From Chryseobacterium aahli (GTDB lineage Bacteria > Bacteroidota > Bacteroidia > Flavobacteriales > Weeksellaceae), in NCBI RefSeq assembly GCF_022699665.1, contig NZ_JALDNB010000002.1:620001-684000 (forward strand): a DNA stretch of 64,000 bases. The letters are read 5' to 3'. Position 1 is the first letter of the stretch; every line of letters begins with the position of its first letter. Below the pieces are notes generated by a model. That model searched no databases and was not told the origin of the DNA. It saw only the letters and a program-made list of their open reading frames with translations. Below are positions 51,925 through 61,366 of the stretch, in pieces. A program made the position numbers and the translations under genes.

Positions 51925-53832
51925 ATGAGAAATTACGTGATAGAAGATTTACCGCACTACTTTGAAGAGTACAAAAAATCAATCAAAAACCCGAAAAAAT
52001 TCTGGGATAAAGTGGCTGACCAAAATTTTGTATGGTACCAAAGGTGGAGCAAAGTGGTAAAATATGATATGAATGAGGCAAAGATCACATGGTTTAAAGA
52101 TGCTAAATTAAATATCACAAAAAACTGCCTAGACAGACATTTATCTGTGCGAGGAGAAAAAACAGCCATCATCTGGGAACCCAACGACCCAAAGGAAGAA
52201 GCACAGCACATTTCTTACAACGAACTCTACGAAAGAGTCAACAAGACAGCAAATGTTTTGAAAGACATGGGAATCCAAAAAGGCGACAGAGTTTGCATCT
52301 ATCTTCCGATGATTCCTGAACTGGCGATTACGATGCTGGCTTGCGCTAAAATAGGAGCCGTTCATTCGGTAATTTTTGCAGGATTTTCGGCTTCTGCTGT
52401 GGTTTCCAGAGTTAATGACTGTGGCGCAAAAATGCTGATCACTTCAGACGGAAGTTACAGAGGAAGTAAAGTTTTAGATTTAAAATCGATTATAGACGAA
52501 GCAGTAGAAAAATGTCCTACCGTAGAAAAAGTTTTGGTTGTAAAACGTACCAACAACGAAGTAAAAATGAAGGAAGGCAGAGACTTTTGGATAGCTGATC
52601 TGTACGAAAAAGCTTCTGCTGATTTCGTAACCATTATTATGGATGCAGAAGATCCTTTGTTTATTCTGTACACTTCAGGTTCTACAGGAAAACCAAAAGG
52701 AATGCTTCACACTTCCGCTGGGTACATGGTTTATTCGGCGTATACTTTTAAAAATGTATTTAATTATCAGGAAAACGACATCTATTGGTGTACTGCAGAT
52801 ATTGGCTGGATTACTGGACATTCGTATATTCTTTACGGACCGCTTTTAAATGGCGCAACGACCGTTATTTTTGAAGGAATCCCAACGTATCCTGAGCCGG
52901 ACAGATTCTGGGAAGTGATTGAAAAACATAAAGTTACTCAATTTTATACTGCGCCAACTGCCATCCGTTCTTTAGCAAAAGAAAGTGCTGAATGGGTTGA
53001 TAAACATGATTTAACCTCATTAAGAGTAATCGGATCTGTTGGAGAACCAATCAATGAGGAAGCGTGGCATTGGTTTAATGATCACGTCGGAAGAAAAAAA
53101 TGTCCAATTGTAGATACTTGGTGGCAAACTGAGACCGGAGGAATTATGATCTCTCCTATTCCTTTTGTAACGCCTACGAAGCCAACGTATGCAACTCTTC
53201 CATTACCGGGAATTCAGCCTGTCTTAATGGATGACAAACGCAATGAAATTACAGGAAATCAGGTCACAGGAAATCTCTGCATCCGTTTTCCGTGGCCGGG
53301 AATTGCGAGAACGATTTGGGGAGATCACCAAAGATATAAAGAGACTTATTTTTCAGCATTTCCGGGAAAATATTTCACTGGTGACGGTGCTCTGAGAGAC
53401 GAAGTGGGTTATTACAGAATTACAGGTCGTGTAGATGATGTGGTGATTGTTTCAGGACACAATTTAGGCACCGCACCGATTGAGGACAGCATCAACGAAC
53501 ATCCGGCGGTGGCAGAATCTGCGATTGTAGGTTTCCCACACGACATCAAAGGAAGTGCTTTGTATGGTTTTGTGATTTTAAAGGATTCAGGATCAGACAG
53601 AAAGCATGAAAATTTAGTTAAGGAAATTAATCAATTGATTTCAGATCAGATTGGTCCGATTGCTAAACTGGATAAAATTCAGTTCGTATCAGGTCTTCCG
53701 AAAACGCGTTCAGGAAAAATCATGCGTAGAATTTTGAGAAAGATTGCGGAAGGTGACTTCTCTAATTTCGGAGATACTTCTACTCTATTGAATCCTGAAA
53801 TTGTTGAAGAGATTAAAAATGAAAGAATTTAA
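51925..53832 (+). CDS. acs: Acetyl-CoA synthetase
   Basis: A 635-residue AMP-forming acetate-CoA ligase. The ATP motif LYTSGSTGKPKGMLHTSAGY, WCTADIGWITGHSYILYGPL, VDTWWQTETGGIMISPIP, RVDDVVIVSGHNLGTAPIED and the regulatory C-terminal PKTRSGKIMRRILRKIA (lysine subject to acetylation in homologues) are all present. It converts acetate, ATP and CoA to acetyl-CoA. Placed after the PrpE-like and GNAT genes and 3 kb behind the CrbS-like sensor, matching the organisation of an acetate-switch locus. Confidence 0.96.
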   Translation: MRNYVIEDLPHYFEEYKKSIKNPKKFWDKVADQNFVWYQRWSKVVKYDMNEAKITWFKDAKLNITKNCLDRHLSVRGEKTAIIWEPNDPKEEAQHISYNELYERVNKTANVLKDMGIQKGDRVCIYLPMIPELAITMLACAKIGAVHSVIFAGFSASAVVSRVNDCGAKMLITSDGSYRGSKVLDLKSIIDEAVEKCPTVEKVLVVKRTNNEVKMKEGRDFWIADLYEKASADFVTIIMDAEDPLFILYTSGSTGKPKGMLHTSAGYMVYSAYTFKNVFNYQENDIYWCTADIGWITGHSYILYGPLLNGATTVIFEGIPTYPEPDRFWEVIEKHKVTQFYTAPTAIRSLAKESAEWVDKHDLTSLRVIGSVGEPINEEAWHWFNDHVGRKKCPIVDTWWQTETGGIMISPIPFVTPTKPTYATLPLPGIQPVLMDDKRNEITGNQVTGNLCIRFPWPGIARTIWGDHQRYKETYFSAFPGKYFTGDGALRDEVGYYRITGRVDDVVIVSGHNLGTAPIEDSINEHPAVAESAIVGFPHDIKGSALYGFVILKDSGSDRKHENLVKEINQLISDQIGPIAKLDKIQFVSGLPKTRSGKIMRRILRKIAEGDFSNFGDTSTLLNPEIVEEIKNERI

Positions 53833-53851
53833 TTTTATTTAAATAATTTAG

Positions 53852-53877
53852 AGCCTGTTTAATTTTTTAGACAGGCT
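53852..53877 (+). terminator. Terminator after acs
   Basis: Stem AGCCTGT (53852-53858) / ACAGGCT (53871-53877), 12-nt loop, then TTTTTTA. It lies 20 bp behind the acs stop codon. Confidence 0.85.
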
Positions 53878-53900
53878 TTTTTATCCTTAAAACATTCGTA

Positions 53901-54647
53901 ATGAAATTAATTTATATTTTAATTGGAATTTTTCTTCTGCACTCCTGTGAGAAAACAGAGCTCAATGAAAATGAGATTCTGGAAATGATACATTCACACA
54001 AAGGCTATGAAAATTCAGAACTGAAAAAGGATTTTTCTTACGGTGCAGATTTTATTGATTCTATAAAAACTTTCAGAGAAACAATAAAAAAGGAAAATTT
54101 CAAACCAATTTTTGAAGCAGATTTAAATAATGATGGTAAGAAAGATTATTTGGTAAATTTGAGTTATCCAGAGACCAAGGATAATATTATTGTTAAAATA
54201 TTAATTAATGAAGATTATTACCACACTGCTTTATTGTTGAGTAGTGATGCTGGTTATCAATTATTAAATCCAGGAAAGCAGAAAGTTTACGACATATTTT
54301 CTGCCAAAATAATCTTTCATAGAAATCAACATCTCATCAAGCTGGTTAATTTTAAAAGACATAGTGATAACAAGAATGATTTGATTCAATATGATACATT
54401 AATGATCAAGAATAATCAGTTGACAGAATTTATATCATCAATAAATAAGCATCATATTGAAAAGATAATTTTCACTCAAATTGGAGGGTATGCGCCAGGA
54501 ATAGAATATCAATTAACTCTAAACAAAGATTCGATTATTCTTCAATCAAACTTTTATAAAAATCTTGAAGGAAGATACAGTGGAAATAATATTTCCAGTT
54601 TTAAGAATATTGCCGAAGAACTTAATCAAATAGGTTTTGAAAATTAG
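53901..54647 (+). CDS. Hypothetical lipoprotein, 248 aa
   Basis: A lipoprotein signal MKLIYILIGIFLLHSC places it in the cell envelope (lipidated Cys16). A motif ADLNNDGKKDYLVNLSYP resembles the Ca-binding D-x-N-x-D-G-x-x-D loop of FG-GAP/EF-hand-like repeats. The rest is beta-rich with no recognised family. It is directly followed by a decayed fragment of another gene, so the local region seems to be degenerating. Confidence 0.78.
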   Translation: MKLIYILIGIFLLHSCEKTELNENEILEMIHSHKGYENSELKKDFSYGADFIDSIKTFRETIKKENFKPIFEADLNNDGKKDYLVNLSYPETKDNIIVKILINEDYYHTALLLSSDAGYQLLNPGKQKVYDIFSAKIIFHRNQHLIKLVNFKRHSDNKNDLIQYDTLMIKNNQLTEFISSINKHHIEKIIFTQIGGYAPGIEYQLTLNKDSIILQSNFYKNLEGRYSGNNISSFKNIAEELNQIGFEN

Positions 54648-54826
54648 AAGACAAATACTCCATTGAATGTTCAGACTGTCCATCAAAAGTAACAGAAATT
54701 ATTTTTGACAATGGTAAAAGAAAAAAAATTTACGACTATGGTGAAAAGGGAACTTTAGGACTAGTAAAATTTTATGAAAAGATTGACTATATTATAAGAG
54801 ATGAAAAATGGAAGAAAATAGATTAA
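54641..54826 (+). pseudogene. Decayed C-terminal end of a DUF6438-like protein
   Basis: Sixty-one codons are open in one frame (54641-54826) but there is no in-frame start; a TGA precedes directly. Translation reads KLEDKYSIECSDCPSKV, TEIIFDNGKRKKIYDYGEKG, TLGLVKFYEKIDYIIRDEKW and ends KKID. The pattern (NG-K-x-K-x-I-x-DYG-x-x-GT-x-GL) followed by a helix and W-x-x-I is that of the DUF6438 C-terminus. The N-terminal part is missing. The rest of the 319-bp spacer up to 54966 has nothing but a -7-like TATCTTTA at 54939-54946. Confidence 0.65.
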
Positions 54827-54966
54827 AATGAAAACTCAATCAAAATAGACATTATCTTAATTATTATTAATTTTTTATAGATAAAATAAAATATATCAAA
54901 TTTTATTAAATTTCTATCAATTATTTAAAAAATAGTTCTATCTTTAAGTACCAAAACAAAATTACT

Positions 54967-55332
54967 ATGTCAAGCATTTTAACAGGAATATTTGAACGTC
55001 ACAGTGATTATAAGCGGTTAGAAAACGAAGTTGAAACTTCGGGGTTTGAAAACTCTGATTATATAGTTTATCTCCTAGAAGATCATCCGCATTCACAATA
55101 TATGGCGAGTGTACAGATTAGAGATAACGAACAGTTAACAGCAGCGCAGAATATATTTCATCAAAATTCTGTTGTCAAAACGTATTTATTTGAAAACATG
55201 AGCATCGAACAAGCATCCTACAGCAACATAAAAAAATACATTGATGCAAGGTGTAAAGCTGAAATTCACAGCAGCCCTGATGTAAGAATCAAAGTACAGC
55301 ATGACGGAATAAATTCTGAAGTGAAATCTTAA
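54967..55332 (+). CDS. Hypothetical protein, 121 aa
   Basis: A small soluble protein of the type of flavobacterial stress-associated proteins: MSSILTGIFERHSDYKRLEN, then GFENSDYIVYLLEDHPHSQY, VKTYLFENMSIEQASYSNIK, KYIDARCKAEIHSSPDVRIK. It has the heavy-metal-domain-like strand order of YflT-related general stress proteins, but I am not certain. A -7-like box and a strong downstream terminator indicate a single-gene unit. Confidence 0.75.
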   Translation: MSSILTGIFERHSDYKRLENEVETSGFENSDYIVYLLEDHPHSQYMASVQIRDNEQLTAAQNIFHQNSVVKTYLFENMSIEQASYSNIKKYIDARCKAEIHSSPDVRIKVQHDGINSEVKS

Positions 55333-55358
55333 ATTAAAAACTAAAAACTCATAACCGG

Positions 55359-55382
55359 ATCCGTAGAATTTTTTCTACGGAT
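55359..55382 (+). terminator. Terminator after the 121-aa gene
   Basis: Perfect 10-bp stem ATCCGTAGAA (55359-55368) / TTCTACGGAT (55373-55382), TTTT loop, followed by TTTTAG. Confidence 0.9.
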
Positions 55383-55397
55383 TTTTAGTTTATAGAA

Positions 55398-55428
55398 TTG
55401 ACAAATAGCTATATTTTTCGTATTTTCG
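55398..55428 (+). promoter_or_regulatory. Candidate promoter of the (p)ppGpp enzyme gene
   Basis: TTG (55398-55400), 20-bp spacer, TATTTTCG (55421-55428), a near match to TAnnTTTG, ending 23 bp before the ATG. Confidence 0.4.
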
Positions 55429-55451
55429 TTTAAACAAAGCCTTTTACACAA

Positions 55452-57656
55452 ATGAGTTATGACCTAGAACAAGAGAATAAAGAAATCTTAACGAGGTATA
55501 AAGACCTGATTTCTAACACATACAGAACTTTGGATGAAGAGAACAACAAACTCATCCGAAAGGCTTTTGATATTGCATTAGATGCGCACAAAGACCAAAG
55601 AAGGAAATCTGGTGAACCATACATTTACCATCCTATTTCTGTAGCTAAAATTGTCGCAACAGAAATCGGTTTGGGAGCAACATCAATCGCTTGCGCATTA
55701 TTGCATGATGTTATTGAAGATTCAGATTACACCTACGAAGACCTGAAGAAGATTTTTGGTGATAAAATTGCGGAAATTGTCAACGGATTGACCAAGATCT
55801 CAATCATGAACCATCAGAACATCTCTGTGCAGTCTGAAAATTACAGAAAACTACTCCTCACGCTTTCAGAAGATTTTCGTGTGATCTTGATCAAAATTGC
55901 AGACCGACTTCACAATATGAGAACGTTGGAAAGCATGGCGCCGGACAAGCAGAAAAAAATTGCTTCAGAAACTGTTTACATTTATGCTCCACTCGCACAC
56001 CGTTTAGGTTTATACAATATCAAATCTGAACTAGAGGACTTATCTTTGAAGTATAACAGTCCGGATGTTTATAATGAAATAACGCAAAAATTAGAACTTG
56101 CCAAGGAAAACCGAGAGCGGTACATCGAAGAGTTTAAGAAAGAGGTTTCTGTACGTTTAAAAGACGAAGGGCTGAATGTCACCATCAAAGGCCGTGCAAA
56201 AGCGATTTCGTCGATTTACAGAAAAATGCTCAAGCAGGGTGTTACTTTTGAGGAAGTTTTTGACAATTACGCCATCAGAATAATTTATAAATCAGATGCT
56301 AAAAATGAGAAATTTTTGGCTTGGAAAATTTATTCGATTGTAACAGATGTTTATCACAGCAATCCATCGAGAATGCGTGACTGGATTACGCAACCCCGTT
56401 CCACAGGCTATGAAAGTTTACATTTAACGGTTCTTGGTCCTGACAAAAAATGGATTGAAGTGCAAATCCGTTCAGACAGAATGGATGATATTGCCGAAAA
56501 AGGTGTTGCGGCACATTACAAATATAAAGAAGGCTATAAACAAACCAATGACGACCGAAATTTCGAGAAATGGGTTACCGAAATACGTGATGTACTTGAG
56601 CAACAGCAGAATCTTTCGACTTCTGAGCTTTTAGATAATATTAAACTCAATTTATATTCTAAAGAAGTTTTTGTCTTTACGCCAAAAGGTGAGATTAAAA
56701 TTCTTCCAACCAATGCAACCGCTTTAGATTTTGCATTTTCTGTACATTCAGATTTAGGAATGAAGTGTTTGGGAGCAAAGATTAATGGAAAATTAGTCCC
56801 TATTTCTTATGTTTTGCAAAATGGCGATCAGGTAGATATTCTTTCGTCTCAAAACCAGAAACCAAAGTTTGACTGGCTCGATTTTGTGGTGACTTCTAAG
56901 GCGAAATCAAAAATAAAAGGGTATTTAAATTCTGAGAAAAACTCTTTGGTTGATGAAGGGAAAGAAATTCTTCGTAGAAAATTGAGACACGCAAAGATCA
57001 ATTTTAATGATGAAGAAATCAATAAACTTCAGAAGTTTTTCAATCTGAAAACCTCTCAAGAACTGTTTTTAAAATTCCAGACGAATGAGCTGGATGCGAG
57101 TAGTTTAAGAAAATATATTGAAAGTAAAAACGTATTCAACAACCTACTTTCAAGATTCAGAAAATCACCTACAAAAAACCAACATTATGTAGAGCCGAAA
57201 GAGATCAATCTGGATATGATTGTTTTCGGGAAAGATGAAGAAAAACTGAATTACAGTTATGCAAAATGTTGTACTGTAATCCCAGGAGACAAAATTTTTG
57301 GATTTATCACCATTTCAGAAGGTATAAAAGTGCACAGCGACAATTGTCCGAACGCGATCAACCTGAGAGCTCAGTACGATTACCGTGTAATTCCTGCTAA
57401 ATGGGTGAATGAAGAAAGCTTCAAAAACCGTATTAAAATTGAGATCGAGGGACTCGACAGAATGGGAATGATCAATGACATTACCGCAGTAATCAGCGGT
57501 GCTATGGGCATGGATATGAAGAGTATGTCTATTGAATCGAATAACGGCGTTTTCACCGGAAACATCAATCTTGAAGTAAAAAATAGAAGCCAGCTCGATG
57601 AAACTTTTAAAAAACTAAAAGATATCGACGGTGTTTCTAAAGTCATCAGAATTTAA
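55452..57656 (+). CDS. relA/spoT: Bifunctional (p)ppGpp synthetase/hydrolase
   Basis: A 734-residue long RSH enzyme controlling the stringent response. N-terminal HD hydrolase domain (HDVIEDSDYTYEDL and IADRLHNMRTLESM intact, so hydrolysis is expected), synthetase domain (FDNYAIRIIYKS, RSTGYESLHLTVLGPDKKW), TGS domain (KEVFVFTPKGEIKILPTNAT), a zinc-finger-like CCTVIPGDKIFGFIT region and C-terminal ACT domain (RIKIEIEGLDRMGMINDITA). Full length for the family. Followed by nhaA after 2 bp, so they are transcribed together. Confidence 0.96.
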   Translation: MSYDLEQENKEILTRYKDLISNTYRTLDEENNKLIRKAFDIALDAHKDQRRKSGEPYIYHPISVAKIVATEIGLGATSIACALLHDVIEDSDYTYEDLKKIFGDKIAEIVNGLTKISIMNHQNISVQSENYRKLLLTLSEDFRVILIKIADRLHNMRTLESMAPDKQKKIASETVYIYAPLAHRLGLYNIKSELEDLSLKYNSPDVYNEITQKLELAKENRERYIEEFKKEVSVRLKDEGLNVTIKGRAKAISSIYRKMLKQGVTFEEVFDNYAIRIIYKSDAKNEKFLAWKIYSIVTDVYHSNPSRMRDWITQPRSTGYESLHLTVLGPDKKWIEVQIRSDRMDDIAEKGVAAHYKYKEGYKQTNDDRNFEKWVTEIRDVLEQQQNLSTSELLDNIKLNLYSKEVFVFTPKGEIKILPTNATALDFAFSVHSDLGMKCLGAKINGKLVPISYVLQNGDQVDILSSQNQKPKFDWLDFVVTSKAKSKIKGYLNSEKNSLVDEGKEILRRKLRHAKINFNDEEINKLQKFFNLKTSQELFLKFQTNELDASSLRKYIESKNVFNNLLSRFRKSPTKNQHYVEPKEINLDMIVFGKDEEKLNYSYAKCCTVIPGDKIFGFITISEGIKVHSDNCPNAINLRAQYDYRVIPAKWVNEESFKNRIKIEIEGLDRMGMINDITAVISGAMGMDMKSMSIESNNGVFTGNINLEVKNRSQLDETFKKLKDIDGVSKVIRI

Positions 57657-57658
57657 GC

Positions 57659-58837
57659 ATGAAATTAAGCATATACTTTAAAAAATTCTTCGAGAGCAGC
57701 CAATCATCAGGAGTTTTATTGATACTTTGTGTCGCTTTGGCATTAGGAATCGCCAATTCTTCTTTGGCCGAAAACTTTCAGAACTTTTTAGATCAAGAAA
57801 TTGGTGTTAATCTATTTCATCTGAAATATCCTGTCAGTATTTGGATTAACGATGGTTTGATGGCTATTTTCTTTCTTTTGGTGGGTCTAGAAATCAAACG
57901 AGAAGTCATCGAAGGTGAGCTTTCATCTTTTAAAAATGCTTCTTTGCCAATATTTGCCGCAATTGGTGGAATGATTGTTCCTGCAATTATTTATACCGCT
58001 TTTAACTACGGAACCGATCATAGCAACGGTTGGGGAATCCCGATGGCGACAGATATTGCTTTTTCTTTGGCAATCATTTCGATGCTTGGGAAAAAAGTTC
58101 CTAATTCGATTAAAATATTTCTTGCAGCTTTGGCAATTGTAGATGATTTGGGTGCTATTTTAGTGATTGCTATTTTTTACACTGAGCAAATTCATTGGAT
58201 TTACATTTTTCTTTCTTTAGGAACTTCAGTTTTGTTGTTTCTTCTGAATTATTTTAAAGTAGCCAAAATCATTTTGTATCTGATTCCTGGAATTTTTCTT
58301 TGGTATTTCCTTCATCATTCGGGAATCCATGCGACAATTGCGGGTGTAGTTTTGGCATTTTCAATTCCAACAAATATTTCTACAACAGAAATTTCACCTT
58401 TAGAAAAACTAGAACATCAGCTTCATTTTCCGGTAAGTTTTTTCATCATGCCGCTTTTCGCTTTAACCAATACCAATATTACTTTTAATAATGGAATGGT
58501 TGACGGGCTTTTCAGTGGTTTAGGTTTGGGAATTATCTGCGGATTAGTTTTAGGAAAACTGATAGGAATCAATCTTTTTTCATGGATTGCCATCAAATTT
58601 AAAATCAGTTCGCTTCCTCAAAACTCATCATGGACGCAGATGTTAGGAGTCGGACTTTTGGCCGGAATTGGCTTTACGATGTCAATTTTCATCGCTTTAC
58701 TTTCATTTAAAGGAGAAATTCAAATTCAGGATGAAGCTAAATTTGCCATTCTGATTGCTTCTTTTATTGCTGCAATTGCAGGATATATTATTCTAAATAT
58801 GAGCTCATCTGAAACCATAGAAACTGAAGAGGATTAA
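57659..58837 (+). CDS. nhaA: Na+/H+ antiporter NhaA
   Basis: A 392-residue inner-membrane antiporter exchanging Na+ for H+ with roughly 12 helices. The paired aspartates of the ion site are in LAIVDDLGAILVIAIFYT; other marks are NDGLMAIFFLLVGLEIKREV and GLLAGIGFTMSIFIALLSF. ATG two bases after the RSH stop; the 3' end overlaps the convergent lipoprotein stop codon by 4 nt. Confidence 0.95.
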   Translation: MKLSIYFKKFFESSQSSGVLLILCVALALGIANSSLAENFQNFLDQEIGVNLFHLKYPVSIWINDGLMAIFFLLVGLEIKREVIEGELSSFKNASLPIFAAIGGMIVPAIIYTAFNYGTDHSNGWGIPMATDIAFSLAIISMLGKKVPNSIKIFLAALAIVDDLGAILVIAIFYTEQIHWIYIFLSLGTSVLLFLLNYFKVAKIILYLIPGIFLWYFLHHSGIHATIAGVVLAFSIPTNISTTEISPLEKLEHQLHFPVSFFIMPLFALTNTNITFNNGMVDGLFSGLGLGIICGLVLGKLIGINLFSWIAIKFKISSLPQNSSWTQMLGVGLLAGIGFTMSIFIALLSFKGEIQIQDEAKFAILIASFIAAIAGYIILNMSSSETIETEED

Positions 58838-59211
58838 TTTTTAGTCAGACTCCAGGTTCCTTTTAAATTTCCCATTTCCCAAGTTCCTTTTTTGGTTTGC
58901 ATATTGCCGATGAGTATAAAACCTTGTGGAGATTTTGCAGTTGTATTAAAAGATGACATAATCAAATGGGTATCATATGAGTCTGGATTACCCGCTGTAC
59001 CACGAATAACCTGTACGCTCGCATCTTTCCGTACATTCACGGTTAGTGGTCCACTCATATCTCCCGTATAACTTCCGGAATAATTTCCCATAAATTCTGA
59101 AGTGAAATTTTCCTGAGCTCTTTTCTCTTCAGCTTGATCAAGAATATGCTCACAAGATTGCATACTTAAAAGTGCACACGTAATCAATACTTTAACCGTT
59201 AGATTTTTCAT
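58834..59211 (-). CDS. Hypothetical lipoprotein, 125 aa
   Basis: From the ATG at 59211 the protein has a lipoprotein signal (VLITCALLSMQSC) and a small beta-rich domain with GNYSGSYTGDMSGPLTVNV and GTWEMGNLKGTWSLTKN. A more distal start at 59340 would give an odd Lys-rich extension and is rejected. The glycine/tryptophan pattern of short strands resembles small lipocalin-like lipoproteins; no function is evident. Its start overlaps the upstream YihY stop region by 20 nt, so the two genes are coupled. Confidence 0.8.
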   Translation of the reverse strand: MKNLTVKVLITCALLSMQSCEHILDQAEEKRAQENFTSEFMGNYSGSYTGDMSGPLTVNVRKDASVQVIRGTAGNPDSYDTHLIMSSFNTTAKSPQGFILIGNMQTKKGTWEMGNLKGTWSLTKN

Positions 59212-60229
59212 CTTCTTCTTTTTTAATTTCTTGTATAATACTGCGGATATGCTCTTCATCACTGTCGAGATTAGGTTCTTCACTTTTTGATTGATAATGG
59301 GATGCTTCTTTTTTGAGTTCGTCAGCCAAAAGTTTTTCAACTCTCAATTTTCGCAAGGCCATATTCAATTCATTCCCGAAAAGAAGGAGATAAACGTTGA
59401 CATTTACCCAAACCATCAATAAAATCATACTTCCAATCGATCCGTATAATACGTTATATCGTGCAATATTTTTCACATAAAGCGTAAAAAGATACGTTGT
59501 AAGAATAAATAAAACCGTTGTGAGAATCGCTCCGGGAATTGCCTGTCTGAATCTGATTATTTTCACCGTTCCCAACCAATAAAACATGGTCAGTAAAAGG
59601 AAAAAGAATACCGGGAATGATACAAAACCAATGATTTTCGAAAGGTTATTGACGAGCCAGGAAATATTATATTTTGGTGTAAAAAGCTTAAGAACAACCT
59701 CAGAATAGTAAACGCCAAAAAGCGCTAAAAACACGATGGTAACAAAGCCAATTGTGATAAAAAATGACAGAATAAATTCTTTAACATCAGGAAGTTTCTC
59801 TTTAGAATTTTCGTTAAAACCATTAATAATAGAAAATGTTCCGTTAGTTGCAAAAACGAGGGCAATAAGAATCGTTAAATTACTGATTCCCTTCATGTTG
59901 GGGATAATATTATTTTCAATATAACCTCTCACATCTCCTTCGATGTTGGATGGGAAAATATTGTGCATCAACACTTCAAAAATATAAAACTGAAGCTTAT
60001 CATAATGCGGCATATATGGTAAAACAGAAAGCAAAAACAGAATAAAAGGAAAAAGACTCAACGTAAAACTCCAGGAGATTGCGGCGGCCTTCTTCCCTAT
60101 TTTACCTTTGAAAACACCTGCAAAATAGATTTGAAACAACTGCCAAAGTGATATTCCCAGAAGCGGAATATGTATATCATCTAGAAAATCTTGAACCTTC
60201 AAAAGAAAACCCGGAACCTTAATACCCAT
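59192..60229 (-). CDS. YihY/BrkB-type inner membrane protein
   Basis: A 345-residue membrane protein with about six helices of the YihY/UPF0761 family, once linked to RNase BN and BrkB. Marks: GKIGKKAAAISWSFTLSLFP near residues 42-61, VFATNGTFSIINGFN, and YGSIGSMILLMVWVNVNVY followed by LLLFGNELNMAL. The C-terminal 50 residues are acidic and disordered. Function unproven. Second of a three-gene unit (DUF4421, YihY, lipoprotein), 3 bp after the DUF4421 stop. Confidence 0.9.
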   Translation of the reverse strand: MGIKVPGFLLKVQDFLDDIHIPLLGISLWQLFQIYFAGVFKGKIGKKAAAISWSFTLSLFPFILFLLSVLPYMPHYDKLQFYIFEVLMHNIFPSNIEGDVRGYIENNIIPNMKGISNLTILIALVFATNGTFSIINGFNENSKEKLPDVKEFILSFFITIGFVTIVFLALFGVYYSEVVLKLFTPKYNISWLVNNLSKIIGFVSFPVFFFLLLTMFYWLGTVKIIRFRQAIPGAILTTVLFILTTYLFTLYVKNIARYNVLYGSIGSMILLMVWVNVNVYLLLFGNELNMALRKLRVEKLLADELKKEASHYQSKSEEPNLDSDEEHIRSIIQEIKKEEDEKSNG

Positions 60230-60232
60230 TTT

Positions 60233-61267
60233 TTATTTTAAAATTTGATCAATTTTGTCAAACTGTTTGTCTACAAATTTAGGGGATTTTATTCTAAAAC
60301 CCAATCCGAAACGAAATAACCAATTGGTAGTTGAATAAAAATTATCATTATTGCTATTGATCCAATTCAGTTGTGCACCGCCACCGAAAAACCATTTTCC
60401 ATTATCAAATCCTATTCTTGAGTAAGAATTGAGACCAATATTAAATTCATTATAATTTTCGTCAATCAAGTAACCGTAGTGTATTTGCGGGTAAATCTCT
60501 ACAATTGCATACCAGTTTTTCCCTATTATTTTTTGCATTCCGCCACCTGTTCTCAAGGTCAGTCTTACATCTTTGGTGACAGAATTTTCATTTTCGGTAT
60601 CATTTATTTCTAAACCTTGATACCTTGCACGATTCGTATCTTTCATCAGGTTGTATTGATAAACCAAACCCGTAAGCAAAACAAAATCATTCTTCAGAGG
60701 TTTATACGTCATATCGGTATACGTTCTGTAATTTTCCTTTTTGCCGAACCACAAATAACTCGTGTCGCCTGTAAAAGATTGATATTTAGCATCTGGAAAT
60801 TGCATTAAATCATTACTTAATTCCTGTGTAAATTCGTCATTTAAAGCGGTTTCAAAAAACCTTTTAGTATCTTCTAAATAAAGACCTTTTACCTGATTAA
60901 AGTTGACATATTGTCTGAGTTTTGGGCTGATAAAAAAAGCAAATCCGAGATTGAAATATTTGGTTTTTCCTTTGGTATCGTCGTCATTATTTATCCTCAC
61001 AAACTTCGGTGCAAAAGATATACTTGCGTCCACCCATCGGTATCGAAAGAAAAATTCTGTGTAAAAAGAATCATTGGGTTTCAGTCTAAAAGTTTCACCT
61101 TCATAAAACAATCCGAAAGAATTGTTGATATAGCTTATTCCACCTACAAGCGAGATCTTATGACGGTCGTCTTCAAGATATTTTTTCTCATCAGAATCAC
61201 TGATTTCCTGACCGTATGCAATTGCCGAAAAGCTTAAAAATAATGAAAAAAATACCGAGGATTTCAT
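60233..61267 (-). CDS. DUF4421 outer-membrane-like protein
   Basis: From the ATG at 61267 the protein has 344 residues with signal peptide MKSSVFFSLFLSFSAIAYGQ. Upstream in-frame codons are judged untranslated. The body has many alternating strands (HKISLVGGISYINNSFGLFY, NLGFAFFISPKLRQYVNFNQ, LLTGLVYQYNLMKDT) and ends with WLFRFGLGFRIKSPK, consistent with a beta barrel. I recall DUF4421 as a Bacteroidetes-specific family of unknown role. First gene of the unit with YihY. Confidence 0.85.
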   Translation of the reverse strand: MKSSVFFSLFLSFSAIAYGQEISDSDEKKYLEDDRHKISLVGGISYINNSFGLFYEGETFRLKPNDSFYTEFFFRYRWVDASISFAPKFVRINNDDDTKGKTKYFNLGFAFFISPKLRQYVNFNQVKGLYLEDTKRFFETALNDEFTQELSNDLMQFPDAKYQSFTGDTSYLWFGKKENYRTYTDMTYKPLKNDFVLLTGLVYQYNLMKDTNRARYQGLEINDTENENSVTKDVRLTLRTGGGMQKIIGKNWYAIVEIYPQIHYGYLIDENYNEFNIGLNSYSRIGFDNGKWFFGGGAQLNWINSNNDNFYSTTNWLFRFGLGFRIKSPKFVDKQFDKIDQILK

Positions 61268-61335
61268 ATTGTCTTTGCTGATTAATGTAAAAATACAGAT
61301 TTTAATAATAATCATTAATCTTTTTTAAATATAAG

Positions 61336-61343
61336 TATATTTG
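61336..61343 (+). promoter_or_regulatory. rlmH: -7 element of rlmH
   Basis: TATATTTG matches TAnnTTTG and ends 23 bp before the rlmH start; no clear -33 partner is visible. Confidence 0.5.
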
Positions 61344-61366
61344 TTCTTTCTATTTAAAGCTAAAAA

